The notes beneath the pieces were generated by a model, which saw nothing but the letters and a program-made list of their open reading frames with translations, did not search any database and had not been told where the DNA came from. A program made the translations under genes and the position numbers. From assembly GCA_031763025.1 (NCBI GenBank), contig JASSKH010000006.1, positions 1,957,048 to 2,021,047 on the forward strand: DNA of 64,000 bases, in the 5' to 3' direction. Shown piece by piece: positions 53,541 through 62,233 of the stretch; within the stretch, counting starts at the first letter, position 1, and each line of letters opens with the position of its first letter. This DNA is from Macrocystis pyrifera (lineage: Eukaryota; Sar; Phaeophyceae; Laminariales; Laminariaceae).

Positions 53541-55204
53541 CTGCACAGAACAAGATGGCCAGCCTTAACGACGAGGGGCTCGCGGAGGCTCACGGCGAAA
53601 TGATGTACTGGGACAACATTTACAGAAGGTCAGGCGGGTTCCACTAGCTGATGTACAGCAGTAGTGTCCCTCTGCCTGCCTGTCTGGCTCCACCGGTTGT
53701 GCCGTACGTATTGCATTTTTGTGGACTTTCAAAATGCATGTAATGCCATGCCGGCGTCCCCGGTGGCTTGGTAGGTGGTCCGCGAGCCTATCAAGATCAA
53801 TTTCGTGAGTTCGAGTCTCACCGAGTGCATGCTCATAGGGACTTTTTCTTGCATGAAAGAGATTGATTAGCGGAAAGCGCGAGAGCGTGAGTTAGCTGTA
53901 CATTCGATGAAAATCGACGAGCAGTGGGAATGCTGAACCCTATGCGCGATAAAAACTAAAGGCACGTACCGGGGGGGAGAAGGGACGACACCTGTGACCA
54001 CGGCTTGTCCAGAAGATCGTCGAGGGTAAACCTCATACGAGTTAGGCTGGAAAGTAAAAGTGATGATGAAAAAAAAAAAAAAAAAAAAAAAAAAATGATA
54101 CCTCCTGCCTCGTAGGCCCGTGGTTTTTCCCTCCGGTATTGACAAATGTGAAGGTGTTGCCTACTGAGCTACCAGGTATAGGGGTGAGGGGTAAAGACCG
54201 ATCGATTATCCAGCCCAGGGCAATCCTTAGTACGCATGCTGCGGGGAACCACAGCGGTGATAATCAAAGCCAAACATGGCTTGCAAACATCCGGGGATAT
54301 ACTGCTGTCGTGTACCACCCTGTCCTTAAATGTGAAGGCCTTTTGGTACTCTAACATTCGAACTAATCAGTACCTGGTATGGTACCTGTAACCAGGGACA
54401 GCGGAGTGGTGCCTGGTATTGTCCTGGGTCCATCGTGGAATCTGATTAATTACGCCCCCCCCCCCCCCCCCCCCCCCCCCCGCTGTTAACAGTATCCCGC
54501 TGTCTCTGCTGGTCTCTACTTGGCATCGCCCGGTGTGCTTTCCTCGTCTCGACGCGTTCGTGTCTCGAAGAAACGGGTTTCCAACTTCCACACGCGTGTC
54601 GTACGGCAGGATAGGGTAGGGTAGGGTGGTGTAGGGCAGGGCAGGGTAGGGTAGGGTAGGGTAGGGTAGAGTAGAGTAGGGTAGGGTAGGGTAGGGTAGG
54701 GTAGGGTAGGGTAAGGTAAGGTATGGTAGAGAGTAGAGTAGGGTAAGGTAGAGAGTAGAGTAGGGTAGGGTAGGGTAGGGTAGGGTAGGGTAGGGTAAGG
54801 TAGAGAGTAGAGTAGGGTAAGGTAGAGAGTAGAGTAGGGTAGGGTAGGGTAGGGTAGGGTAGAGTAGAGTAGAGTAGGGTAGGGTAGGGTAGGGTAAGGT
54901 AAGGTAAGGTATGGTAGAGAGTAGAGTAGGGTAAGGTAGAGAGTAGAGTAGGGTATGGTAGGTAGTAGAGTAAGGTAGAGAAGGGTTGGGTAGAGCAGGG
55001 TAAGGTAGAGAATAGAGTAGGGTATGGTAGAGAGTAGGGGTGGAGCAGGGTCGATCAGGATAGGTTTGATTCAGCGGTACGATTTACAATCGCAAGCTAA
55101 TCACTGCGGCCGCACGGACAGTGTCTCGTACTGCTCTGTGACGAGATCCACCCCGCAACGAGATGAAGTGCGGCAGAAGCACCCCCCCCCCCCACCCGGG
55201 TACC

Positions 55205-55240
<36 letters not shown>

Positions 55241-58073
55241 GCGGTCGCCCACAGCTAGTCGTCTAGTTAGATCATTTGTGCGAAGTAAAGAACCTTTACT
55301 CTGCACAAGGGAATTGATCGTATCACGTAGTGTTCAAGGTAAGGCACCCAAGAGGCAGTTACATAGTACTCCCATTGCTGTCTCTGGAAGTGGCCACACC
55401 GGAAATTAAACTAACTCATTGAAGCTGTTATCCATATGCAAGTCCGCCTCACAAGCATTTCTTAGTAGGATGCAGCTCACCCTTCATGCGACTCGCCCGA
55501 CACCCCACGGCGCTTCGCGCTTGGTGCAAGCAATGTCTGCCTGGTCGGTGAAAACCCGACATACTCCGTCCCGGCATTGTAGGGATGCGAGGGTCTATGG
55601 TCATACGACTACGACCATGCATGAGATCGAGTACATCTCTCCTATCGAGTACACCCCCCCCCCCCCCCCCCCCCCGAATTGCGTAGCGTTTGGCAGTGTC
55701 AACTCCAGGCTTGATTAGTCTCCCACCTCTTCCACCGCGTTTTCCATTTGTACCCACAAAAATGCGGCGAAACCTGCACCCCAAGAAAATATAACGAAAT
55801 TTTCATGCCTCAAAAATGCGGTGAAACCTGCACCCCACAAACATGCGGCGAATATGCACCCCTCCGAAAATGCGGTGAAACTTGCACCCCACAAATTGCG
55901 GCTTAACTTTCAGATCGAAGGGGATTTTCTGGACCTGCGATGACCGGTGTCAGGTCAACAAAAGGGAGTTTGAGGAGAGACAGAAGGTCTACAACGTCAT
56001 CAACCGTGATTACCTCCAGGGAGTTGCACAGGTTCGTCTATGGCTTTTTTTGGTGAACTGTTAACCCCCCCCCCTGTAACAAAATGAAACGCAGGTTTCA
56101 CAGGTGAATCGGGGGCGTTTTTTTGGTGTTCTGCCCCCTTTCCCCCCCAACCCTGAAGCGAAAGGGGGATGAGGTACGTAACAAAAAGACCGCCGAGTGC
56201 GCCTGTGGGTTTGTCGGCGCGACCTTCGACGCCGTCAAAATATTGCCTCGACTTTTGACGCCGTAAAAAAAAAACTGTTTGTGAGATAAAATGATACCAC
56301 TCTGTCCCGAAACGTAAGCACAATTTTTTCAAATCAATTTGTGTAGAAACGGTGCTTAAATAATGGGACAGAGTGGTACTGCTGTAGGTTTGACCCTCGC
56401 TCTTAACACTTTTAGTGCTGCAATCCCTTTTTGGGGACAAAGTACTTGAAATTTGACTCATCTGTCCCCGAAGCGGAACTGCGGTACTAACGGGGTTTAC
56501 CCGTGCTGGAGCAGATAGATCATCGGTTTCCCACTTGATGATCTAAATCTTCGAGGGCAGATAGATTCCTGATCTGTATGATCTAGCTCATGTTGCCGGG
56601 TGGGAGCTGTTATACTCATGCACGGTCTAGGACATGTTCATACTTGGTTGGAACTTGTACTACACAGATCGTTGCGCCATATCTCACAACGGCAGCTTGA
56701 GATCTAGATGATCTATCTGTAGATGATCTGTATGTAGGTGATCTATCTGTAGATGATCTATCTGTAGATGATCTATCTGTAGGTCATCTATCTGTAGATG
56801 ATCTATCTGTGGATGATCTATCCGTAGATGATCTATCTGTAGATGATCTATCTGTCCGGCGTTTCGATTTTTGTAACGCTCGTGGCAAGCAAGCATATGG
56901 GGGGGAGGGCAAAAAAGAAACCAACGAACACCCTTGCTGTGGGTCGGTTCGGGTCTCCAGATCTCCGGCCCCACCTACCAGAGGTCAAAAGCCCCCCCCC
57001 CCCACACACACCTCTGGCAGATCACGATCTATCTGATCTGATCTGTCTACTGTAGATGATCTAGTTCCTTCCATACCGTTGTGAGTGGTTGTGCAGGATC
57101 TGCATTATAGGGCAGATCATCCAACACAGGAAACGTACACTACTGCTGTAGAATAATGCGGATTGCACGAGTCCCACGACGCAACATGAGCTACAGCAGT
57201 AGGTCAGCGCAAGATCGGGAAGTAGATGACAGCAGTAGGTCAGCGCAAGATCGGGAAGTAGATGATGCCTTGGAAGGTCTGGCTGTAGATCATTAAGTGG
57301 GAATCGATTCTCTTATCTTTTTAATAGCCGAGGTGTGGAAGAACCGCTGTCGTATTTTGCGGCGGCGCTAACTGATACCTGGTATGCTCTATTCGCTCGC
57401 GATAACCGACGTCTTGGTGTCTGCCCTCAGGCTAAGTCGGAGCTAGGGCTTTTTTCGGCGGATGGGGTTGAGGAGACTCGCGACCTCTTCTGGAGAAAGG
57501 TGTGTCTGGCGACTTTGCGGGGGGGGTGGGGGGGGCTTTCGAGACGGAGCAGGGGTGCGGGGGGGGGGGGGGAAGTTACTCCTTTTGCGCAGTTTCAGGT
57601 GGCCTTGTAATCCTCCTGCCGCATTTTTTTTTTTCTGCATGCGGCGTCAAGCGCGCGAGTCGTTCGTTGTTGATTTTCGGTGAGATGTGTGGGCATGTTG
57701 TGTTGTATTGTGTTGTGTTGTGGTTTGTGTTGTTGCCTCGATGGTCTCGTTTACATCGCTCGCCCCTATCGACAGACGTAACGACCGACCAACAATGAAT
57801 CAACCAACTGTTCAATGGCCATTCAGCATAAAAACCGACCGACAAGCCAGTCAACCGAACAATCAATCAACAACCAACCAACTGGCCGACCAGCCAACCA
57901 TCCAAGACACATGGGGTGACAGCAGTAGTGGCAGCGGTAGGCAGGGGGGGCAGCCGCCTCGCGTGCGCAAGCGCAGCGGGCCGCAAAACTGGGCCCTCGG
58001 CGCGATCGAGTGCTTCACTTGATATCGCCCCAAACGATGCTACAAGTAATGCTTTTATCCCAACGACCGTCCG

Positions 58074-58104
<31 letters not shown>

Positions 58105-60146
58105 CCCCGCCTCCTCTTCCTCCTCCCACCCCCGCCTTACTCCCCCCCCCCCCCCTCCAATCCCCCACCCCCTATCCCCCCCCCCCCCCCCCTCTCCCTC
58201 TCCTCCCTCCGAGGCTAGGTGTCAGGCGGCAAGCAATTCGCGAAGCGAGCGACGATGTGGGATGCTCTCTTCGTGGGGGTGGGCACGCTCCGGCGGGACG
58301 AGGGCATCGCGGCCGTCATCGCCAAAGTGGTGTTTAGGTTCGTGGTGAACCTGACGATGGGACTGTTCATGGCCGTCATTGGGTTCCTGTTCTCCATTTG
58401 GCAGGTGGGTTGTGGTACCGCGAGTTGGTATTTATACGGAGAATTGGTATTTATACGGGGATGTACAGCAGAGGGGATGGAGCAAAAATGTCTTGTGTTC
58501 TGAAGGCTTGGGATACAGTTTCAATATTATCGGAAGTTTCTGCGATATGTTTTCGATGTGTCGGAGGTTTGCGATACAGTTTTTAGATATATCGGAGGTT
58601 GCGATATAGTTTGTTAGATGTATCGGAGTTTGCGATATTTTCGGTGATGTCGGAGGTTTCGATAGGGTCGGATCCCAACACTACGAGGGAACGAGAGAGT
58701 AGTTATACCTCTGGCGCGTCGGAGAGGGTGCGATATGATATATCGTTTTTTTCAAAATGCCGGGTATCGATTTTTTCGATAGTTTCGATTTACATATCGG
58801 AGATTTCGATAATATATGTATGATACCCAACACTAGAGTATTTACCTCTTGCACGCTGGAAAGGGTATTTTTGGGGCGTGCCAGGCGACACCTTTTGGAC
58901 GCGCGCGGCGGGGGCGGGGTTACGATATACTACTGCTGTTGTAGCGTTGTATATCGTATCGATTGCTTTTATACTATCGACATACAAAGTATCGTACTAC
59001 CGGCATGTATTGAGTCGGATTCGCTCTGCCCTCCAATCCCCCGGCATCCGTGCATTTTTTTAAACCGATAAGAAGTGATTGTTTTGGACGTATCGACTAT
59101 CAAACTCAGATCGTTTTTTTTTTTTTGTCGGTCGTTATCATATCGAACTCGTCACTGCTATATGTACCTGGCACATCCATACCCCTGCCCCCCCCCCCCC
59201 CCCATCGCTTGAGGCTGTTTTCTATGTGGTTCGGATTTTGGGGTCGAGTTTTTGGCCCGATCGCTATTTCAGTTGTGAGGTTCGCAAGTCGAAACAGTCT
59301 TCCAACATGCGAAAACATCGGATTGATCGTGCGTGCGGAGATTTGAGCAAACGCCGAGACCAACTGCGGCTGTTGTTGCGGTCTGGCGCCGCGAAGAGAC
59401 GCGCCGGGTGCGCCGCAGTGGGCGTAGGACCCAAGCGTCCGAGCCCGCGCTGACCGCCTCTGATCTGGCGGCGAATAGACGTGCCGAGTGCGTTCCGAGT
59501 CAACCTGTCTTGGTCTTTTATTGTTTGACACGGTTAAGCATTCGAGCCCAGCACGCTGAGTCACTGACTGCTGCTGCTGTTGCTGCTGTGGTCCACGAGT
59601 ACGTATCCACCGAGAGGTGAGCGCCGAGTGCGCTCCTCTTGGTCTCTAGGCCCGAGCCCGCGCCAGCCGACTGTAGTCTGGCCATGGAGAGACGCGCCGA
59701 CCGCCGACTGCACATGGGGCGAGAAGAAACGTCGGTATACAGCTGTGTGTCACCGTCCCCAACTCGTCGATCGTTCTGCTGCTGCTCGCCTTCGTGGATA
59801 ACATCTTGAAGTTAAGAGACCATGCCATTTTTCGATTTTTGAAAATCTGATAGCCAAAGTCGTCGAATTTGGGCCGAAAATCTGACGACTTGGGCCATCG
59901 GATTCTCGAATCGAAAAATCCCGGACCACTTTTGCACATTAAGGCTACAGAAGCAGACGCTTTTATTTTCGGGATCGAAAAGTACAAATCTGAAGCTCGA
60001 AATCGACTGCGTGGGAAACAGCCTGGTGCAAGCAATGTCTGCCCGATCGGTAAAAACCCGACGTGCTCCGTCCCGGCATTGTAGGGATGCGAGGGTCTAT
60101 GGTCATACGACTACAGCCATGCATGAAAATGAGGACACCCCCCTGA

Positions 60147-60179
<33 letters not shown>

Positions 60180-60380
60180 TCTGTTCGCTGGTTTCTCGCG
60201 CGAAGATTATCTGGTCTTACAACCCGGACCCGCTATCGACGATGGCTTTTTTCGCCATGGCGTCCCTCGGAGCGGTGTCTCTGCTGGTAACGTGGCTCTT
60301 GGGGATGGCGGCGGTGGGCGTAGCCGGAGTCTATGCCGTGGCGAAGATGGCGGAGACAGCGCAGGTCATGGGGGGGGGGG

Positions 60381-60413
<33 letters not shown>

Positions 60414-61660
60414 GTACTCATTTGTTGCTTGCCTTAGTCATTTGACCATTGACCACGCATCCCTTTCGAGACGAAGCACCGTTCCTACTCCGAATAGAGA
60501 CACCTCCAACAATTCGGCGCTCATTACGTTGTTTCCATAAATTACATAGAAACACCTACGCACGTTTAATAACTTACAATAGCTTTTCATGGTTTCGTAA
60601 TGATTAAGAAACATTAACTTACGGCGTGCAGATTAGTTTTAAATAGCTTGCATCATATTTCAAGCCAAAAAATGTTTCTTCATAGCTTCCGTCATATTTC
60701 CAAGTCCAAATCTATTTCTTCGATTTCGTCCCGCTCTTGACTATAAACACAGGCTTCGAAGTATACTTTTGTCATCATCGTTAATTTATTCTTATTTTTA
60801 TTTTTATTCAAAATATCATCGTGTACATGTGACATTTCTTGTTTCGAAACGTCATCGTTTTTTTTCAATGGCACGTACGAGGTGCGCTTTTTTTCACATC
60901 ATCGTATAACGGGGAGACCATACGTAGTTAATAGGACCTACGGTACACACAAAAACCTATATATTTTCCTATTTTTATTAAACAATGTTTGGTCCCCTTT
61001 ACTATGGCCCCCCGTAATAGTTATAGCGCCCTTTTGGGACCCCTTTTAGTTAGCACGGCAGTCTCGCTTTGTGGACAAACCAGTCAAATTCGAAGTAGTT
61101 TTGCCTCAAAAATGGGACTGCTGTCATAAAAGGGTCGAGGACCCCATGCATACCATGTGAGCCGGGCGCCCCGGTGATCTAGCGGGTGTCCTCGAATACT
61201 ACTATTACGGGGGTCCATAGTTAATAGGACCTATGGTACACACAAAAACCTATATATTTACCTATTTTTACTATCAATATTTGGTCCTATTTACTATGAT
61301 CCCCCGTAATAGTATTACGGGAGACCTATTACGGGGGGCCATAGAAAATTGGACCTACGGTACACAACAAAACCTAGGTAGTTACCTATTTTACTAACAA
61401 TGTTTGGTCCTATTTAGTATGGTCCCCCGTAACTAGCTTTGATGTCCCGAGTTCGGTTCTCCGTTTGGAGTTTTGAGTGCTTGCGAGACACCAACTGCGG
61501 AGAGCGGCCTGTCTCCGTTTGGAGTTTTTATTCGCTCGCGAAGCACCAAGTTCGGAGAGCGCCTGTTGATAGCGCGGGTTATAGCACAGTTCGACGCGAG
61601 AAGAAGGTGTTGAGCCCTTCTCAGAACAAAAATGCAAGGCGCGCACCGTAGTGGAGGAGG

Positions 61661-61740
<80 letters not shown>

Positions 61741-62233
61741 GGGGGGGGGGAGCCTACTATGTGACCCCGAATCTGAGTTTCGATTACGGAGGGGAGCAGG
61801 AGAAAGAAGGGCGGAGATAGTATATGGGATGAGAAATATGACCCGCGAGTTTTGACCCGACCCTTGAACAGCCCTAAGTACAGCAGTAGTAGATTTATCA
61901 CGGTGTGAGCGCGATCTACAGCGATGGGCAGCTGTCCCCCAACCCCGGCCGTCGTGTGCTCATCATCTCCCCCAATCGGATGCCATTCAGTTTTCCAACG
62001 CGACGTTTCACACCGAATTCATCATCTCGTGTGACTGTGACTTGCGGTGACAGATCGAAGCTGCTCAGGGAGGGGGTAGTGCGCAAGCCACTCGCGGCCA
62101 CTACGTACAGCAGCAGCGGCAGCAGCAGTGGCACTCCCAGCAACCGCAGCAGCAGCAACAGCAACCGAGGCAGCGCCGACCGGCAGCGGGGGCGCAAAGC
62201 ACTAGCTCGCCAGGGTGGGAAAACATCGATTAG
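46505..62233 (+). CDS. Unrecognised multi-pass membrane protein, seven exons, 326 residues
   Basis: The exons are 46505-46708, 53549-53628, 55914-56031, 57431-57499, 58234-58404, 60206-60364 and 62054-62233. All junctions are phase-compatible and the total is exactly 981 bases with the stop. Residues 38-56 (PVMSLSWIVGLFVSMLASG) form a first membrane segment. A charged stretch of about 100 residues follows with FWTCDDRCQ and VEETRDLFW. FVVNLTMGLFMAVIGFLFSI and MASLGAVSLLVTWLLGMAAV are further membrane segments, with the latter running on through GVAGVYAVAKM. The C-terminus is Gln-rich (about 60 residues) and low in complexity, ending GWENID. I do not recognise a named family. The aromatic, charged central motif looks conserved rather than random. 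Introns of 0.7-6.8 kb are full of repeats. It is divergent from the ABC gene, so co-expression is possible (inference). Confidence 0.78.
47365..47545 (+). repeat. GATCT-rich dispersed element, copy 4
   Basis: CAGATAGATCTATCTGTATG, TTGCCGGGTGGGAGCTGTAC and TTTCTGGGTTGGATCTGTAC appear in family order. Confidence 0.78.
47555..47864 (+). repeat. 155-base tandem duplication
   Basis: The unit starting GATCTGTCCAATTTATCAAC and ending TATCACGGAAGTA is present twice, about 94% identical by eye. Confidence 0.9.
48900..49275. repeat. Degenerate CTGCTGCAAGCGCTG repeat
   Basis: CTGCTGCAAGC, GCAAGCAAGC and CTGCTGC words repeat over about 370 bases. Confidence 0.8.
49455..49509. repeat. (CTG)n microsatellite
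   Basis: Seventeen or more CTG units. Confidence 0.95.
50276..50395 (+). repeat. Dispersed repeat, copy 2
   Basis: It matches 10645-10790 through TGTAGGGCCG, AAGGCATGTGAAGGC and AAGTTGCTGTTTGTC. Confidence 0.65.
50838..51215. repeat. CGGGT-pentamer dispersed element
   Basis: It starts CAGGGCTTCTCACGGGTCA, with GGGTC runs of up to seven units separated by ATGTCAC and TCTCAC spacers, and ends CTGACCCGCGGGTCGGACCC. Confidence 0.85.
51418..51777. repeat. CGGGT-pentamer dispersed element
   Basis: Same structure as 50838, with TTTCAAATCTCAC spacers. It ends CTGACCCGCGAAAAGCCTTG. Confidence 0.85.
51823..51921 (-). repeat. Family Y element, 3' end only
   Basis: This minus-sense copy runs from TATCGTGCATGGCCGTAGTC to GGGTTTTCACCGACCAGGCA. 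The sequence then goes directly into a LINE 3' end. Confidence 0.8.
51935..52350 (-). pseudogene. LINE 3' end with zinc-binding C-terminus
   Basis: The minus frame 52348-51959 encodes CPCGKAIESRTHIVGECEIY, the Cys-Cys-His-Cys motif that follows the reverse transcriptase in many LINEs, then a Glu-rich helix and a basic tail. The plus-strand G run at 51924-51932 corresponds to the element's 3' C tail. It is 5'-truncated. Confidence 0.75.
52969..53080. mobile_element. MITE family A
   Basis: The ends are CTACGGGGGATCATAGGAAA and TTCACTATGGTCCTCCGTAA. Confidence 0.88.
53112..53196. mobile_element. MITE family B
   Basis: The ends are TACTGCAGTCCCGTTTCGGG and CCCGAAACGGGAGTGCAGCA, with the core ACAAAGTACTTGGAATTAGA. 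This is the cleanest copy. Confidence 0.85.
53203..53309. mobile_element. MITE family A
   Basis: The ends are TATTACGGGGGGCCATAGTA and TTTACTATGGTCCAACGTAA, abutting the MITE family B copy. Confidence 0.9.
53549..53628 (+). CDS. Membrane-protein gene exon 2
   Basis: This exon encodes NKMASLNDEGLAEAHGEMMY then WDNIYR. It is bounded by CTGCACAG and AGAAG|GTCAGG. A poly-C tract of 20+ bases lies directly before the acceptor in place of a mixed pyrimidine tract. Confidence 0.8.
53745..54005 (+). mobile_element. tRNA-derived SINE (family 1), copy 2
   Basis: The head has GTGGCTTGGTAGGTGGTCCG and, about 40 bases on, GTGAGTTCGAGTCTCACCG, the A and B boxes. The body CGACGAGCAGTGGGAATGCT and the end GGGGACGACACCTG match the inverted copy at 23775-24012. 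Confidence 0.82.
54105..54242 (-). mobile_element. tRNA-like SINE head (family 2), copy 3
   Basis: The minus sense reads GGTAGCTCAGTAGGCAACAC after GGATAATCGATCGGTC, matching the heads at 29869 and 30551. A 32-base A run (54069-54094) lies at its 3' side. Confidence 0.65.
54606..55045. repeat. (TAGGG)n pentamer array
   Basis: About 440 bases of GGGTA pentamers with GAGTA, GGTAA and AGAGA variants. A higher-order unit (GGGTAAGGTAGAGAGTAGAG) is itself repeated. The unit is a pentamer, not a TTTAGGG or TTAGGG telomere unit. Confidence 0.95.
55198..55652 (+). repeat. Family Y element, copy 7
   Basis: It starts GGGTACCG and a T run of about 34, contains CTTTACTCTGCACAAGGGAA and CCCACGGCGCTTCGCGC, and ends GATCGAGTACACCCC with a C run (55653-55675). 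Nearly identical to 20220-20676, so these two copies are recent. Confidence 0.9.
55914..56031 (+). CDS. Membrane-protein gene exon 3
   Basis: This exon encodes SKGIFWTCDDRCQVNKREFE then ERQKVYNVINRDYLQGVAQ. It is bounded by AACTTTCAG and CAG|GTTCGT and joins exon 2 through a split Arg codon. Confidence 0.85.
56286..56387. mobile_element. TIR element with ATACCACTCTGTCCC ends
   Basis: The left end TACCACTCTGTCCCGAAACG and the right end ATGGGACAGAGTGGTA are inverted, enclosing GTAAGCAC and GTGCTTAA. The left end recurs at 32048-32080. Confidence 0.8.
56403..56498. mobile_element. MITE family B
   Basis: TGCTGCAATCCCTTTTTGGG, central GTACTTGAAATTTGAC and CCCCGAAGCGGAACTGCGGT. Confidence 0.78.
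56508..56860 (+). repeat. GATCT-rich element, copy 5, with expanded AGATGATCTATCTGT array
   Basis: The family blocks (TTGCCGGGTGGGAGCTGTTA, GGACATGTTCATACTTGGTTGG) are followed by about eleven units of a ~15-base GATGATCTATCTGTA repeat at 56698-56853. Confidence 0.85.
57192..57266 (+). repeat. 38-base tandem duplication
   Basis: ACAGCAGTAGGTCAGCGCAA plus GATCGGGAAGTAGATG is present twice. Confidence 0.9.
57431..57499 (+). CDS. Membrane-protein gene exon 4
   Basis: This exon encodes AKSELGLFSADGVEETRDLF then WRK. It is bounded by TGCCCTCAG and AAG|GTGTGT, phase 0 at both ends. Confidence 0.82.
58234..58404 (+). CDS. Membrane-protein gene exon 5
   Basis: This exon encodes QFAKRATMWDALFVGVGTLR, then RDEGIAAVIAKVVFRFVVNL and TMGLFMAVIGFLFSIWQ, including a long hydrophobic segment. 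The acceptor GGCAAG is needed for phase; GTGTCAG eight bases upstream would shift the frame. The donor is CAG|GTGGGT. Confidence 0.82.
59385..59700. repeat. Degenerate TCTGGCGGCGAAnAGACGCGCCGAGTGCG repeat
   Basis: Three to four diverged copies lie in intron 5 of the membrane-protein gene. A related scrap is at 43206-43234. Confidence 0.65.
60028..60137 (+). repeat. Family Y element, 3' end only
   Basis: GGTGCAAGCAATGTCTGCCC to GAAAATGAGGACACCCCC with a C run (60150-60177) just upstream of exon 6. Confidence 0.82.
60206..60364 (+). CDS. Membrane-protein gene exon 6
   Basis: This exon encodes IIWSYNPDPLSTMAFFAMAS, then LGAVSLLVTWLLGMAAVGVA and GVYAVAKMAETAQ, two hydrophobic segments or one long hairpin. 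The acceptor is GCGAAG. The donor CAG|GTCATG is weak and runs straight into a G tract (60370-60411). Confidence 0.8.
60415..60560 (-). repeat. LINE 3' end
   Basis: This copy of the LINE tail follows the G tract at 60370-60411, with GTCATTTGACCATTGACCAC and ACGTTGTTTCCATAAATTAC. Confidence 0.8.
60905..61020. mobile_element. MITE family A
   Basis: The ends are TATAACGGGGAGACCATACG and TTACTATGGCCCCCCGTAAT. Confidence 0.85.
61035..61137. mobile_element. MITE family B
   Basis: TTTTAGTTAGCACGGCAGTC and GGGACTGCTGTCATAAAAGG are inverted ends. The core AATTCGAAGTAGTTTTG is diverged. Confidence 0.7.
61203..61312. mobile_element. MITE family A, first of a close pair
   Basis: The ends are TATTACGGGGGTCCATAGTT and TTACTATGATCCCCCGTAAT. 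Confidence 0.92.
61327..61432. mobile_element. MITE family A, second of a close pair
   Basis: The ends are TATTACGGGGGGCCATAGAA and TTAGTATGGTCCCCCGTAAC, 14 bases from the first. Confidence 0.9.
61656..61750. repeat. Poly-G tract, about 90 bases
   Basis: An essentially uninterrupted G run (one T near 61740) in intron 6 of the membrane-protein gene. Confidence 0.95.
61842..61876. repeat. CGGGT element end
   Basis: TGACCCGCGAGTTTTGACCC followed by GACCCTTGAACAGCCCT is the terminal part only. Confidence 0.65.
62054..62233 (+). CDS. Membrane-protein gene terminal exon
   Basis: This exon encodes IEAAQGGGSAQATRGHYVQQ, a Gln/Pro/Arg-rich stretch, and SSPGWENID before TAG at 62231. The acceptor is GGTGACAG in phase 0. 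The composition is low complexity, so assignment rests on frame, splice signal and the clean stop. Confidence 0.68.
   Translation: MEAAQGGGSAQATRGHYVQQQRQQQWHSQQPQQQQQQPRQRRPAAGAQSTSSPGWENID

Larger units (their letters stand above)
46709..53548 (+). other. Intron 1 of the membrane-protein gene, 6.8 kb
   Basis: It holds a GATCT element (47365), a 155-base tandem duplication (47555-47864), CTGCTGCAAGCGC repeats (48900-49275), a CTG run (49455-49509), an A-rich low-complexity stretch (49790-49900), a dispersed repeat (50276), two CGGGT elements, family Y and LINE 3' ends (51823-52350), MITE A twice, MITE B and T-rich DNA (53375-53510). A 72-codon plus-strand frame at 48167-48385 looks somewhat protein-like but has no partner exons. 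Confidence 0.55.

Noticed and set aside
54606..55045. Telomere
   Set aside because: It is a pentamer array, interrupted by variants, and is internal with coding exons on both sides.
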